Assembly: GCA_017517705.1 (NCBI GenBank)
Contig: JAFWYM010000025.1
Coordinates: 36,830-100,829, forward strand
Direction of reading: 5' to 3'
Source: Alistipes sp.
GTDB taxonomy: Bacteria > Bacteroidota > Bacteroidia > Bacteroidales > Rikenellaceae
Length of the DNA: 64,000 bases
Shown: positions 16,205-25,811 of the stretch, piece after piece
How positions within the stretch are numbered: position 1 is the first letter of the stretch
Layout: each line of letters opens with the position of its first letter
Program-made: the position numbers and the translations under genes
The notes under the pieces: generated by a model
The model's database searches: none
Told to the model about the DNA's origin: nothing
The model's input: the letters and a program-made list of their open reading frames with translations, nothing else

Positions 16205-18136
16205 TTAGTGACGTTGGCGGCGCTGCTCGCGATTGAGGGTCTCCTGCTGCTGGCGCAGAGCCTCCTCGTAGCGCTCCTGGAACTTCGACTTCTTCTTAGG
16301 CTTATGCGAGAGAAGCTTCTCGCGCACCTTATCGTCGTTGACGCTGCGGCGGATGATGAACATAATAAGCATCGTGAGGAGCTGTGACAAGAAGTAGTAG
16401 TAGCACAAGCCCGACGAGAAGCTATTCATCACGCAGAGCATCATTATAGGCATGAAGTAGACCATCATAAACTTCATCATACCCGCACCGGGCTGGCCCG
16501 CCGTAGCTGCCGCCTGCTGCTTATAGGTGAAGAACGAGTAGCCGAAGATCGAGAGCGTCATGAGCAACGCAAAGAGGCTCACATGGTCGCCATAGAAGGG
16601 TATGTTAAAGGGTAACTCAACCACGCTATCGTACGACGACAGGTCGTCCGCCCACAAGAAACCCTCGCCACGAAGCTCGATGCTCGCAGGGAAGAAGCGG
16701 AACATAGCCCACAGAATAGGCATCTGGATAAGCAACGGCAGACAGCCACCCATGGGACTCACGCCAACCTTCTGGTAGAGCTCCATAGTAGCCTGCTGCT
16801 TCTTCATGGCATCCTCGGGGTTGGGGTACTTCTTGTTGATGGCCTCCATCTCAGGACGTATGGCGCGCATCTTGGCAGTCGACATGTAGCTCTTGTACGT
16901 GAGCGGCAGGATGACAAGCTTAACCAAGATGGTGAGAATAAGGATGATGAGGCCGAAGCCGAGGCCGTGGTTGCTAAGCCAGTGGAATACAGGAATAGTG
17001 ACGATGCGGTTGATCCAGCCGATAAGCCAGCCACCCATGGGGATAAGGTCTTCGAGGTGTGTGGCCTCGCCCTTGAACTCCACGCCCTGCATAATCTTGA
17101 AGTCGTTGGGGCCATAGTAGAGGGCAAGGTTGTACTGCTCCTGGCCGGCAGTGTGGGGGATGATCACACGTGTGTCAAACTCCTTGACAAAGCCCTGCTT
17201 GTCATCCTTGGCACGTCGGAAGCTCATACCCGCGTGGATGACATCCTCCGAGATAAGTGCCGACGAGAAGTACTGCTGCTTGAAGGCCACCCAGTTGAGG
17301 CCACGATGATGCTCACGGCCGCCATCAGTGTCGATCTCATCCATCTCCTCGTCCTCGTTTGAGTAGTAGGCTACGGTTGTGGCCATAGCCTCATTCTCGA
17401 AGCTGCGCTCGTTCTGATTGCCGCGGTTATTCCATTGTAGGACAATCTCGTTGGCGCGGCGCAACATCGGGTCGATGTTATGCTGGTTGATGGTAAAGTC
17501 GATGAGGTAGTCACGGCTCGGGTTGCCGGTGTTGTAGAGCGTGTAGACATACTGCACATAGCCGTTATTGTCGATGGGCAGCGTCATGGTAACCACCTGG
17601 CGGTCATCCTCCTTCGTGACCTCCGAGGTGAAGTAATAGTCGTTGGTATTGAGCGACTTGTCGCCCTGGTGGTGGTGAACATCCAGGCCGAAGCGTGCCG
17701 AGCCGGGTGTCATCATCTTCACCTTCTCGGTGCGCTCGCCCTCATCGTAGCGCGTGTAGTTCTCGAGCGTGACATCCACAATCTTGCCACCGTGGCTGTC
17801 AAAGACGACGGTCATAACATCGTTGCGCAACGTGTCGAGCTTCGAAACGCCCTCGCGTGCAGCGTAGAGCGTAGCGCCATGGCGGTAGAGCTCAGCATTC
17901 ATCTTCTCGGCCGCAGCCAATGAGTCGCGGTACTCTCTCTCCTCGGGCGTCATCGCCTCCTCAGCCATGCGTGCAGCCTCAACCTCGGCAGCACGCTGTG
18001 CTTGAGCGAGCTGCTCCTGGCGAGCCTTCTCGCGCGCAATCTTCTGCTGCTGCTCCATCTCGTTGCTCTGGTAGAACGAGAAGCCAACGAAGACAGCAAT
18101 CATCAGCACAATGCCAATAATAGTATTCTTATCCAT
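16205..18136 (-). CDS. yidC: Membrane protein insertase YidC
   Basis: Inserts and folds inner-membrane proteins with or without SecYEG. It has 643 residues: an N-terminal membrane anchor (about 5-20), a long Glu/Ala/Arg-rich linker, a large periplasmic beta domain, then the conserved C-terminal helices. Key stretches are LPLTYKSYMSTAKMRAIRPE, with the conserved hydrophilic-groove arginine region, and KVGVSPMGGCLPLLIQMPI. The tail is very basic (KPKKKSKFQERYEE), as expected for ribosome contact. It lies 56 bp behind pyrG on the same strand and has its own strong terminator. Length and layout are typical for Bacteroidetes. Confidence 0.95.
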   Translation of the reverse strand: MDKNTIIGIVLMIAVFVGFSFYQSNEMEQQQKIAREKARQEQLAQAQRAAEVEAARMAEEAMTPEEREYRDSLAAAEKMNAELYRHGATLYAAREGVSKLDTLRNDVMTVVFDSHGGKIVDVTLENYTRYDEGERTEKVKMMTPGSARFGLDVHHHQGDKSLNTNDYYFTSEVTKEDDRQVVTMTLPIDNNGYVQYVYTLYNTGNPSRDYLIDFTINQHNIDPMLRRANEIVLQWNNRGNQNERSFENEAMATTVAYYSNEDEEMDEIDTDGGREHHRGLNWVAFKQQYFSSALISEDVIHAGMSFRRAKDDKQGFVKEFDTRVIIPHTAGQEQYNLALYYGPNDFKIMQGVEFKGEATHLEDLIPMGGWLIGWINRIVTIPVFHWLSNHGLGFGLIILILTILVKLVILPLTYKSYMSTAKMRAIRPEMEAINKKYPNPEDAMKKQQATMELYQKVGVSPMGGCLPLLIQMPILWAMFRFFPASIELRGEGFLWADDLSSYDSVVELPFNIPFYGDHVSLFALLMTLSIFGYSFFTYKQQAAATAGQPGAGMMKFMMVYFMPIMMLCVMNSFSSGLCYYYFLSQLLTMLIMFIIRRSVNDDKVREKLLSHKPKKKSKFQERYEEALRQQQETLNREQRRQRH

Positions 18137-18192
18137 TACAATGTTTTAATTTTCAATACACTAATTGCCCTAACGTATGTTGGGGCCAATTA

Positions 18193-19821
18193 TTATTTTT
18201 TGCCAGCCTCGTCGCGGTATTTTAGTGCCTCGCGGACAAAACTTACGAACAATGGGTGAGGATTTGCCGCCGTAGAGTGGTACTCGGGGTGGTACTGTGT
18301 ACCCACAAACCAGCGGTGCTCGGGAATCTCGACAACCTCGACAAGGCCCGTGTCGGGGTTCTGACCCACGGCCTTCATGCCTGCAGCCTCAAAGTCGGCG
18401 AGGAAGGCGCTGTTGAACTCGTAGCGGTGGCGGTGACGCTCAACGACACTATTCGTGCCGTAAGCCTCGGCTGCATGTGACCCCTTGGTCAGGTGGCAGG
18501 GATAGCCACCAAGACGCATGGTGCCGCCCTTGGCTGTGACATTCTTCTGCTCCTCCATAAGGTCGATCACGGCGTGCTTCGTCTGTGCCATCTCGCTCGA
18601 GTTGGCATCGTGCCAACCGAGGACGTTGCGTGCAAACTCTATGACGGCGCATTGCATGCCGAGGCATATACCGAAGAAGGGTACATTATTCTCGCGGGCA
18701 TAGCGCACGGCAACGAGCTTACCCTCGATACCACGGTTGCCGAAGCCCGGGGCTACCATCACGGCCGACATATTGCCGAGGTGCTCCTTGACATTGTCGA
18801 TAGTAAGACGCTCAGAGTTGACATAGTGCAACTTGACCTTGACCTCATTGACGGCGCCCGCGTGGATGAATGACTCGCTGATAGACTTGTAGGCATCGGG
18901 GAGCTCCGTATACTTACCCACAAGTGCGATGTCTACCACGCTCTTGGGATTCTTGATACGCTCGACAAAGGCTCTCCACTCCGTCATGTCGGGCTCCTGC
19001 TCCGACGCCAGGCCGAGCTTTTCGAGGAGCACGCCATCGAGGTTCTGCTCGTGCATACGCAGGGGTACCTCGTAGATTGTGGGCACATCGATAGACTGCA
19101 CCACAGCCTCGGGGGTGACGTTGCAGAAGAGTGCCACCTTGCGACGTATATCCTGGCTCAGGTCGTGCTCCGAGCGAAGCACGAGGATGTCGGGCTGCAA
19201 TCCATACGACAGTAACTCCTTGACAGAGTGCTGCGTAGGCTTGGTCTTAAGCTCGCCTGAAGCTGCCATATAGGGTATGAGCGTGAGGTGTACAAGCACG
19301 GTGTTCTGGTAGCCGAGCTGATAGCGCAGCTGACGCACCGACTCGATGAAGGGCAGCGACTCGATGTCGCCAACGGTGCCGCCAATCTCGGTGATGATGA
19401 CATCGTACTTCTTTGTGGCGCCAAGCAACTGCACGCGACGCTTGATCTCGTCGGTAATGTGGGGTATCACCTGCACGGTCTTGCCGAGGAACTCGCCGCT
19501 ACGCTCCTTCTCGATCACGCACTGGTAGATCTTACCCGTGGTGACGTTGTTGTTCTTTGTCGTCTGTATCGATGTGAAACGCTCATAGTGGCCGAGGTCG
19601 AGGTCGGTCTCGGTGCCATCCTCCGTGACGTAGCACTCGCCATGCTCGTAGGGGTTGAGCGTGCCAGGGTCTACATTGATGTAGGGGTCGAGCTTCTGTA
19701 TTGTCACCGCGTAGCCACGTGCCTGAAGCAGGCGAGCGATAGATGCCGAAATGATGCCCTTGCCCAACGATGAGGCAACACCTCCCGTTACAAAAATGTA
19801 CTTTGGTTTAGATAGTTTCAT
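18193..19821 (-). CDS. pyrG: CTP synthase
   Basis: Makes CTP from UTP, ATP and glutamine; last step of pyrimidine nucleotide synthesis. The protein has 542 residues, full length. The synthetase domain begins KYIFVTGGVASSLGKGI with the P-loop and includes DPYINVDPGTLNPYEHGE. The C-terminal class I glutamine amidotransferase has the nucleophile elbow FGICLGMQ and the His-Glu pair in GTQYHPEYHS. It is followed by yidC and preceded by a DUF349 gene, both on the same strand. Confidence 0.97.
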   Translation of the reverse strand: MKLSKPKYIFVTGGVASSLGKGIISASIARLLQARGYAVTIQKLDPYINVDPGTLNPYEHGECYVTEDGTETDLDLGHYERFTSIQTTKNNNVTTGKIYQCVIEKERSGEFLGKTVQVIPHITDEIKRRVQLLGATKKYDVIITEIGGTVGDIESLPFIESVRQLRYQLGYQNTVLVHLTLIPYMAASGELKTKPTQHSVKELLSYGLQPDILVLRSEHDLSQDIRRKVALFCNVTPEAVVQSIDVPTIYEVPLRMHEQNLDGVLLEKLGLASEQEPDMTEWRAFVERIKNPKSVVDIALVGKYTELPDAYKSISESFIHAGAVNEVKVKLHYVNSERLTIDNVKEHLGNMSAVMVAPGFGNRGIEGKLVAVRYARENNVPFFGICLGMQCAVIEFARNVLGWHDANSSEMAQTKHAVIDLMEEQKNVTAKGGTMRLGGYPCHLTKGSHAAEAYGTNSVVERHRHRYEFNSAFLADFEAAGMKAVGQNPDTGLVEVVEIPEHRWFVGTQYHPEYHSTAANPHPLFVSFVREALKYRDEAGKK

Positions 19822-19879
19822 AGCTATATCGTTTTATTTTTTTGTCGACTATAATGCACTGAGTATCTGTTCTGTGGGT

Positions 19880-21832
19880 CTATTTGTTTTTGTTCTCCTC
19901 AGCGTCGATAAGCTTCACCTTCTCGATGAGCTCGGCCATATCGCGCTTCGTGCGCTCGATCTTCTCACGCACATCGGCGATAAGAGCCTCAGCATTCTTC
20001 GACTTCGAGAAGAAGCCTATGTTGTTCTCCAGGAGGGCGATGTCCTGCTCCATCTGGCGCACCTTGTTGTAGAGCTTCTCGCGCTCCGAGCGTAGCTGTC
20101 CGCCGCTCTTCATATTCGATACGCGCTCCTTGAAGCGGTTCATCGAGCGGTCGCGCTCCGACGAACGCAGCGTCGAGAACATTGCGTCAACCACAGCCTT
20201 ATACTCCTTCTGTAGGGCATCCTTCTGCTTGATGGGCACGAAGCCTATCTGGCTCCAGCGACGCTGGAACTCCTTGATGGCCTCGAAGCCTCCGGCCTTC
20301 ACATCTGCCGCCTTCATCTCCTCCAGGAGTGCCTGCTTCAGGCGTAGATTCTCGTCGTGCTCGGTGTCGATGTGCGAGAAGTGCTCGGCCTTACGCTCGA
20401 AGAACTTATCGCAGGCGGCACGGAAGCGCTTCCATACGACATCCGAGTGGCGACGTGCCACGGGGCCCGTCTGCTTCCACTTGGCCTGAAGTGCTATGAG
20501 CTCGTCGGTGGCGTGCTTCCAGTCCTCGCTGGTAGCTAACGCCTCAGCGGCAGCGCATAGCTCGTTCTTGATGGCGAGGTTATGCTCCATCTCGCTCTTC
20601 ACACCGGCGTAGAAGTCGCGCTTGAGGTCGAAGAATCTGTCGCAGGCGCTGCGGAAACGCTCGTATATGCGGTTGTTGTCCTTCTTGGGTGCGAAGCCTA
20701 TGGTCTTCCATACCTTCTGTATCTCGAGTAGCTCCTCGCTCGCCTTGTTCCAATCCTTGCGTGTGAGCATCGGGCGTGCCACAAGAGCCTCGGTCTTCTC
20801 GCAGAGCTCCTGCTTCAGGGCGAGGTTCTTCATCTGCTCGGCCTTGAGACTCTCGAAGTGCTCCTGGTGGCGCTTGTTTATGCGGCTCGATGCCTCCTTG
20901 AAGCGCTCCCACAACGACTCCTTGAACTCGAGAGCCACGGGGCCTGTCTCGCGCCACTGGTCGTGTAGTTTCTGCAACTTACGGAAGGCCTCGACAACCT
21001 GCGTCTCCAAGGCTAACTCCTCGGCCTGCTCGCAGAGGCTCAACTTAGCCTCGTAGTTCTTCTTGAGGTCGAGGTCGCGAAGCTCCTTGTTTATCTTGAT
21101 GAAGTTGTAGAAGTTCTCCACATGAAGGTTGTACGTCTCCCACAAGTCTTTCACGTTCTGCTGGGGTACAAGTCCCGTCTCCTTCCACTTGGTCTGAAGC
21201 TCGCGGAAGCGTGTGAATGTGGTGTTCATCGTCTCGTCCGAGTTGATGAGCTCCTTGAGTTCCTCGATAATCTGAAGCTTTATCTTGAGGTTCTCCTCCT
21301 TGCTTGCCTCCAACTCAGCGATGTGCTTGTCGCGCGCCTCGCGGTATACCGCAAAGAGCTCCTTGAAGCGCTGCTCCTCGGGGTCTGCAGTGGGGGTGAA
21401 TGACTCCTCGCTGCCACCAGCCTCGATGAAGGCGCGTTTCTGCGATTCCACCAATGCGCGGTGCTGCTTGTAGAATGCTATCTTGATGGCCTCAACCACC
21501 GGACGGAGTGTCTGTACGGGTTCCGACTCTATCTTCGCGGCAAAGAGTGCCACAAGCTCCTTCTCGTCGAGACCCGAGAGATCATCGCCCGCAGCGGGTG
21601 CGCTCTCCTCCTCGTCCGTCTCGTCGCCTATGTCCAAGCCCGCCTCGTCGGCAGCAAGGGCAGCCTCCTCATCGGCAAAGCTATCGTTCATAGTGTCGTC
21701 CTTAGCCTCGACATCCGCGGCCTCCTCAGCCGCAGGGGTCACACTCTGAGTGTCGGTAGTAGTCACAGCATCTTCGGCAATAGTGCCGACGGGCTCCTCA
21801 GGAGCCGTAAGAATAGTCTTTTCAGTAGCCAT
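19880..21832 (-). CDS. DUF349 repeat protein
   Basis: 650 residues, predicted cytoplasmic and almost entirely alpha-helical. The first 95 residues are very acidic and low in complexity. About five DUF349-type helical repeats follow, each with a W-K/R-x-x-G-x-x-P/A signature: KWKETGLVP, QWRETGPVA, VWKTIGFAP, KWKQTGPVA and RWSQIGFVP. The last about 90 residues form a coiled coil. DUF349 proteins are widespread in Bacteroidetes and their biochemical role is not settled. The upstream TATATTTG box (21886-21893) gives a leader of about 50 nt. Confidence 0.88.
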   Translation of the reverse strand: MATEKTILTAPEEPVGTIAEDAVTTTDTQSVTPAAEEAADVEAKDDTMNDSFADEEAALAADEAGLDIGDETDEEESAPAAGDDLSGLDEKELVALFAAKIESEPVQTLRPVVEAIKIAFYKQHRALVESQKRAFIEAGGSEESFTPTADPEEQRFKELFAVYREARDKHIAELEASKEENLKIKLQIIEELKELINSDETMNTTFTRFRELQTKWKETGLVPQQNVKDLWETYNLHVENFYNFIKINKELRDLDLKKNYEAKLSLCEQAEELALETQVVEAFRKLQKLHDQWRETGPVALEFKESLWERFKEASSRINKRHQEHFESLKAEQMKNLALKQELCEKTEALVARPMLTRKDWNKASEELLEIQKVWKTIGFAPKKDNNRIYERFRSACDRFFDLKRDFYAGVKSEMEHNLAIKNELCAAAEALATSEDWKHATDELIALQAKWKQTGPVARRHSDVVWKRFRAACDKFFERKAEHFSHIDTEHDENLRLKQALLEEMKAADVKAGGFEAIKEFQRRWSQIGFVPIKQKDALQKEYKAVVDAMFSTLRSSERDRSMNRFKERVSNMKSGGQLRSEREKLYNKVRQMEQDIALLENNIGFFSKSKNAEALIADVREKIERTKRDMAELIEKVKLIDAEENKNK

Positions 21833-21885
21833 CGTAAAATAGTTTTAGTTGATATACTTGCGCCTGCGTGCAAGCGTAATTCGTG

Positions 21886-21893
21886 CAAATATA
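21886..21893 (-). promoter_or_regulatory. Probable -7 box of the DUF349 gene
   Basis: TATATTTG on the minus strand matches the Bacteroidetes TAnnTTTG box. No good TTTG is found 19-21 nt upstream, only a T-rich run, so the call is tentative. Confidence 0.4.
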
Positions 21894-22256
21894 CTAATTC
21901 TTTTCCAAAGAAAAAAGGGGTGGCGGATAAAAAGTGATTTTTTGTTGCTTAGCAGTGTGGTTTATAGTAGCTTCAACCTCGGGCGGAGGTGCGTCACTTT
22001 GTCCGGTGTGGGCGCGGTGGTTGGTGCGATGCTTCGCTCGGGATGAGTAGGGCTAACCATGCAGGTGCGGCCTATCCTATTCCCCTTTTTGGAGTTCATC
22101 GCTTTGCCATATACTCTCTCTGTGCTATGCGATAAAAAGGATGTTTATTGGTCTATTTGTCGTGCGAATCAATGGATAGTTATCGATGTGCTGTGACCAT
22201 AAAAAAATATATAATCGAAGGAGTGAAAATGGGTTAGAAAAAAAATCCTAAAAATA

Positions 22257-22288
22257 GTTGGATTGTCGCGGTAAATTTAGTATCTTTG
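22257..22288 (+). promoter_or_regulatory. Promoter of the ackA-ptb-buk operon
   Basis: GTTG (22257-22260), 20 nt, TATCTTTG (22281-22288). The -7 box is perfect and the upstream box has one mismatch. A leader of about 110 nt follows. Confidence 0.6.
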
Positions 22289-22405
22289 TTGAGTTTTATG
22301 GGGTAATACTCCTTTCCCGTGGGAAGAGTGTCTCTAAATCGGATACTTAAGAGGCCATTAACTCGTGTCAACGATAATTATTAACTATATAAAACTGTAA
22401 CTGCA

Positions 22406-23608
22406 ATGGTAATTTTGGTTCTTAACTGCGGTAGCTCGTCTATCAAGTATCAGGTGCTTGATGTTCTGGAGTCGTCGCACACGCTTCTGGCCAAGGGTCT
22501 TGTAGAGCGTATCGGTCTTGCTGAGGGTGATCTTGTACACAAACCTCAGGGCAAGGATAAGTACGAGGTGTCGTGCCCCATTCCCGACCACACAACAGGT
22601 ATACGCCTTGTGTTGGATGCTTTGACACACCCCGAGCATGGTGTCATCAAGTCGCTCGACGAGCTTAAGGCTGCAGGTCACCGCGTAGCACACGGTGGCG
22701 AGTTCTTCCACGACAGCTGTCTTGTGGATGAGGAGGTTAAGGCTAAGATTGAGTCGTTGTACTCGATTGCACCGCTTCACAACCCCGCAAACCTCGAGGG
22801 TATACTCTCGATGGAGCGCGTGTTGCCCGGTATCAAGCAGGTGGCTGTGTTCGACACGTCGTTCCACCACACCATTCCCGCAATCAACTATATGTATGCC
22901 ATCCCCTATGAGTACTACGAGAAGTATCGCGTGAGAAAGTATGGCTTCCATGGCACGAGCCACAAGTATGTTGCCCGCGTGGGTGCCGAGATGTTTGGCC
23001 TTGACTTCGAGAACGCGAAGATTGTTACTTGCCACATTGGTAATGGTGCCTCGGTTACGGCTGTGAAGAATGGCAAGTCGTTCGATACATCTATGGGCTT
23101 CACGCCGCTCGATGGTCTTGTGATGGGTACACGTGCCGGCTCGATGGATGTGAGCGCTGCAACTTACATCGCCGAGAAGGAGGGTATGTCGTACAAGGAG
23201 CTTGACAGCATGCTTAACAAGAGGTCGGGTGTGCAGGGTCTCACAGGCATATCGAGCGATATGCGCGACATTGACGCTGCGTACGATGAGGGTAACGAGC
23301 GTGCAATCATGGCTCGCGATATGTACTGCAACCGCGTGAAGAAGTTCGTGGGTGAGTATGCTGCCGAGATGGGTGGCGTAGACCTCCTGGTATTCACCGG
23401 TGGTGTTGGCGAGAACTCACCCGAGTTGCGCGAGTATGTATTGAGCAACATGGAGTTCATGGGTATCGATTTCGACGCTGAGCGCAACCGTGGCAAGCGT
23501 GGTACGGATTACGAGATTACGGCTGAGGGCTCACGTGTGAAGGCTGCTGTCATCTGCACTGACGAGGAGCTCGTTATTGCTAAGGATACCTATCGCCTCA
23601 CAAAATAG
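22406..23608 (+). CDS. ackA: Acetate kinase
   Basis: Interconverts acetyl phosphate plus ADP with acetate plus ATP, the ATP-yielding step of acetate fermentation. It has 400 residues, the usual length, and belongs to the ASKHA fold. The N-terminal VLNCGSSSIKY, the FHGTSHKYV segment, HIGNGAS and GxRxGxxD-type GTRAGSMDV are all present. First gene of a plus-strand operon with ptb (32-bp gap) and buk. No pta gene lies beside it, so its acetyl phosphate comes either from a distant Pta or from the neighbouring acyltransferase. Codon choice is biased and uniform across the three genes, fitting high expression. Confidence 0.95.
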   Translation: MVILVLNCGSSSIKYQVLDVLESSHTLLAKGLVERIGLAEGDLVHKPQGKDKYEVSCPIPDHTTGIRLVLDALTHPEHGVIKSLDELKAAGHRVAHGGEFFHDSCLVDEEVKAKIESLYSIAPLHNPANLEGILSMERVLPGIKQVAVFDTSFHHTIPAINYMYAIPYEYYEKYRVRKYGFHGTSHKYVARVGAEMFGLDFENAKIVTCHIGNGASVTAVKNGKSFDTSMGFTPLDGLVMGTRAGSMDVSAATYIAEKEGMSYKELDSMLNKRSGVQGLTGISSDMRDIDAAYDEGNERAIMARDMYCNRVKKFVGEYAAEMGGVDLLVFTGGVGENSPELREYVLSNMEFMGIDFDAERNRGKRGTDYEITAEGSRVKAAVICTDEELVIAKDTYRLTK

Positions 23609-23640
23609 AAAAATCACTAACTAAAATACCTAAAACTATT

Positions 23641-24543
23641 ATGATTAAGCATTTGGATGAGATCGTTGCTGCGGCCGTGGCTCGTGGCAAGAAGAAGATG
23701 ATTGTGGCATACGGCCAGGATACGCACTCTATCGGCGCTACCGATATGGCTATCAAGGCTGGTCTTGCGGAGGTGACCCTTGTGGGTGATCCCGAGGAGA
23801 TCAAGAAGTCGTGCGAGGCTGAGGGCGTAGATATGAGCCAGTATACCATCATCGAGGAGAAGGAGGATGTTAAGGCTGTTGAGATTGCTGTTAAGGCTGT
23901 ACACAATGGCGAGTACGACGTCTTGATGAAGGGTGTTGTTCCCACGGATAAGTATATGCGTGGTATCTTGAACAAGGAGTGGGGTTTGTTGCCCGCAGGC
24001 ACAACATTGAGCCACGTTACTGTTCTCGAGATTCCCAAGTATCACAAGTTGCTCGTTGTTAGCGACGTGGCAGTTCTTCCCTGCCCCACGCTCGACCAGA
24101 AGAAGCAGATAGCGAAGTATCTCCTTGAGACAGCCAACAACCTCGGCGTTGAGTGCCCCAAGATGGCCTTCATCGCACCATCGGAGCAGCTTCTTCCTAA
24201 GGTAGTTAGCTCGGTTGAGGCTAAGGAGCTTGGTGAGTTGGGTGCTGCCGGTGAGCTAGGCAAGGGCTTGTTCCAGGGTCCCTTGGCATTGGATGTGGCT
24301 ATCGACGAGGAGAGCGTTAAGATCAAGAAGTTGCAGGGTCCCGTTGCCGGCGATGCTGACTGCTTGTTGTTCCCCAACCTCGAGTCTGGTAACGTATTCT
24401 TCAAGGCTTGCTCAAAGTTCGGTGGTGCTGAGTTGGCTGCTATGGTTGCAGGCCCTATGGCTCCCTGTGTGTTGACATCACGTGGCGATACAACTAAGAC
24501 GAAGCTCTACTCTATCGCTTTGGCTTGCTTGTCAGCAAAATAG
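23641..24543 (+). CDS. ptb: Phosphate butyryltransferase
   Basis: Transfers butyryl (or related short and branched acyl) groups from CoA to phosphate. Its 300 residues match clostridial Ptb closely in length, and the protein belongs to the PTA/PTB fold. Seen: MKGVVPTDKYMR in the active-site region, SDVAVLPCPTLDQK, and VAGDADCLLFPNLESGN, the family's C-terminal signature. Its position between ackA and buk, rather than beside a pta, supports Ptb over phosphate acetyltransferase, though some activity on acetyl-CoA is possible. Confidence 0.9.
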   Translation: MIKHLDEIVAAAVARGKKKMIVAYGQDTHSIGATDMAIKAGLAEVTLVGDPEEIKKSCEAEGVDMSQYTIIEEKEDVKAVEIAVKAVHNGEYDVLMKGVVPTDKYMRGILNKEWGLLPAGTTLSHVTVLEIPKYHKLLVVSDVAVLPCPTLDQKKQIAKYLLETANNLGVECPKMAFIAPSEQLLPKVVSSVEAKELGELGAAGELGKGLFQGPLALDVAIDEESVKIKKLQGPVAGDADCLLFPNLESGNVFFKACSKFGGAELAAMVAGPMAPCVLTSRGDTTKTKLYSIALACLSAK

Positions 24544-24571
24544 TAGTCTAACATAAGTAAAATATACGAAG

Positions 24572-25639
24572 ATGGCTTATAAGATATTGACCATTAACCC
24601 GGGCTCTACATCTACCAAGGTGGCATTGTTCCACGATATGGAGCAGGTTAAGACCTTGAAGCTCAGCCACTCGGCAGAGGAGATTGCTCGCTTTGCTTCG
24701 GTTGCTGACCAGCTCGACTGGCGCTTGGAGATTATCCTCGATGCGTTGAAGGCTGACGGCATAGAGCTCAAGTCGTTGGATGCTGTCATTGGCCGTGGTG
24801 GTCTTATGCGCCCCATCGAGGGTGGCGTATACCGCGTGGGTGAGGCTATGATTGCCGACCTCTCGGCTCCCAAGCGTCAGCACGCGAGCAACCTCGGTGC
24901 GCTGATTGCACGCCGCATAGCTGATGCAGCAGGTGTTGAGGCCTACATCGCTGATCCCGTTGTTGTGGATGAGCTTCAGGATATGGCTCGCGTGAGCGGT
25001 ATCAAGGAGTTGCCTCGTCGCTCTATCTTCCACGCTCTCAACCAGAAGGCTATCGCTCGTCGCTATGCTGCGGAGGTGGGTCGTCCCTATGAGGACTTGA
25101 ACCTCGTCGTAGTACACATGGGTGGCGGTATCTCTGTCTCGGCGCACTGCAAGGGTCGTGTTATCGACACTAACAATGCCCTTGATGGCGATGGCCCTAT
25201 CGCACCGGAGCGCGCAGGTACGTTGCCTGCGGGTGACCTTGTGGACCTCTGCTTCTCGGGCAAGTACGACAAGGGCGAGATTAAGAAGCTCTTGGCGGGT
25301 AAGGGTGGTCTTGTTGACCATGTTAACTGCAACAACGTGCAGGAGTTGAACGAGGTACGTGCGGCAGGTGGCGACAAGGAGGCTCGCTTTATGCTCGACA
25401 CGATGTCGTACTCTGTAGCCAAGTGGATTGGCGAGATGGCTGTTGTGTTGAAGGGTCAGGTGGATGCTATCCTGCTCACGGGCGGTATCGCATGGAACGA
25501 CTGCGTTAACGACATCATCGTTGACTACTGTAAGTTCCTCGCGCCTATTAAGATCTACCCTGGCGAGAACGAGCTCGAGTCGTTGGCCGAGAATGCGTTG
25601 CGTGTGCTTAAGGGTGAGACCGTGGCTAAGGAGTACTAA
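24572..25639 (+). CDS. buk: Butyrate kinase
   Basis: Converts butyryl phosphate (or isobutyryl/isovaleryl phosphate) and ADP to the acid and ATP. It has 355 residues and the ASKHA fold: INPGSTSTKVA at the N-terminus, GRGGLMRPIEGGVY, FHALNQKAIARR, VVHMGGGISVSAH and LTGGIAWN. These are Buk rather than AckA signatures. It follows ptb by 28 bp. Paired with ptb it gives a kinase route to butyrate or branched acids from leucine/valine breakdown; the upstream acyl-CoA genes are not in the window. Confidence 0.94.
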   Translation: MAYKILTINPGSTSTKVALFHDMEQVKTLKLSHSAEEIARFASVADQLDWRLEIILDALKADGIELKSLDAVIGRGGLMRPIEGGVYRVGEAMIADLSAPKRQHASNLGALIARRIADAAGVEAYIADPVVVDELQDMARVSGIKELPRRSIFHALNQKAIARRYAAEVGRPYEDLNLVVVHMGGGISVSAHCKGRVIDTNNALDGDGPIAPERAGTLPAGDLVDLCFSGKYDKGEIKKLLAGKGGLVDHVNCNNVQELNEVRAAGGDKEARFMLDTMSYSVAKWIGEMAVVLKGQVDAILLTGGIAWNDCVNDIIVDYCKFLAPIKIYPGENELESLAENALRVLKGETVAKEY

Positions 25640-25645
25640 TTTTAG

Positions 25646-25763
25646 TTTTATCGTGCCGAGGGTCGCGGTTGATGTTGTGCTTGTCTGAAGAGGCTTATTT
25701 ACCTCGTGTAAACTCCTCCTTTCAGCCTACGGCAACTATTCACCCTCCCTGCCGACGATAAAA
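25646..25763. repeat. 118-bp long imperfect palindrome with TTTAC-N5-GTAAA apex
   Basis: The outer ends TTTTATCG (25646-25653) and CGATAAAA (25756-25763) are inverted. CTGAAGAGG (25685-25693) faces CCTCCTTTCAG (25715-25725). The exact centre is TTTAC-CTCGT-GTAAA (25698-25712). The whole element could fold into one long bulged hairpin. A relative with the same apex followed by CTCC lies at 32441-32630. Confidence 0.6.
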
Positions 25764-25786
25764 TAGGGTAGGCCTACCCTCTATTT
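25761..25786 (+). terminator. Palindromic hairpin after buk
   Basis: A perfect 16-bp palindrome AGGGTAGGCCTACCCT (25765-25780) is flanked by AAAT and CTATTT arms. The short T-run (CTATTTCG) on the plus strand makes it a possible terminator of ackA-ptb-buk, though a 16-bp palindrome has no loop and would have to open at its centre. Confidence 0.4.
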
Positions 25787-25811
25787 CGTACACTGATTAA
25801 CCTATTGTGCG

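Larger units (their letters stand above)
21833..22405. other. 573-bp divergent intergenic region
   Basis: Holds the promoters of the DUF349 gene (minus) and of ackA-ptb-buk (plus). The middle part, about 21,950-22,200, shows no gene, no long repeat and no recognisable RNA; only small stems such as CCTC/GAGG near 21,980 are seen. The ackA leader (about 22,295-22,405) carries a small TTCCC-GT-GGGAA hairpin. Confidence 0.6.

Noticed and set aside
23641-24543. Phosphate acetyltransferase (pta) instead of ptb
   Set aside because: Length of 300 residues, sequence motifs and pairing with buk fit phosphate butyryltransferase better, though activity on acetyl-CoA is not excluded.
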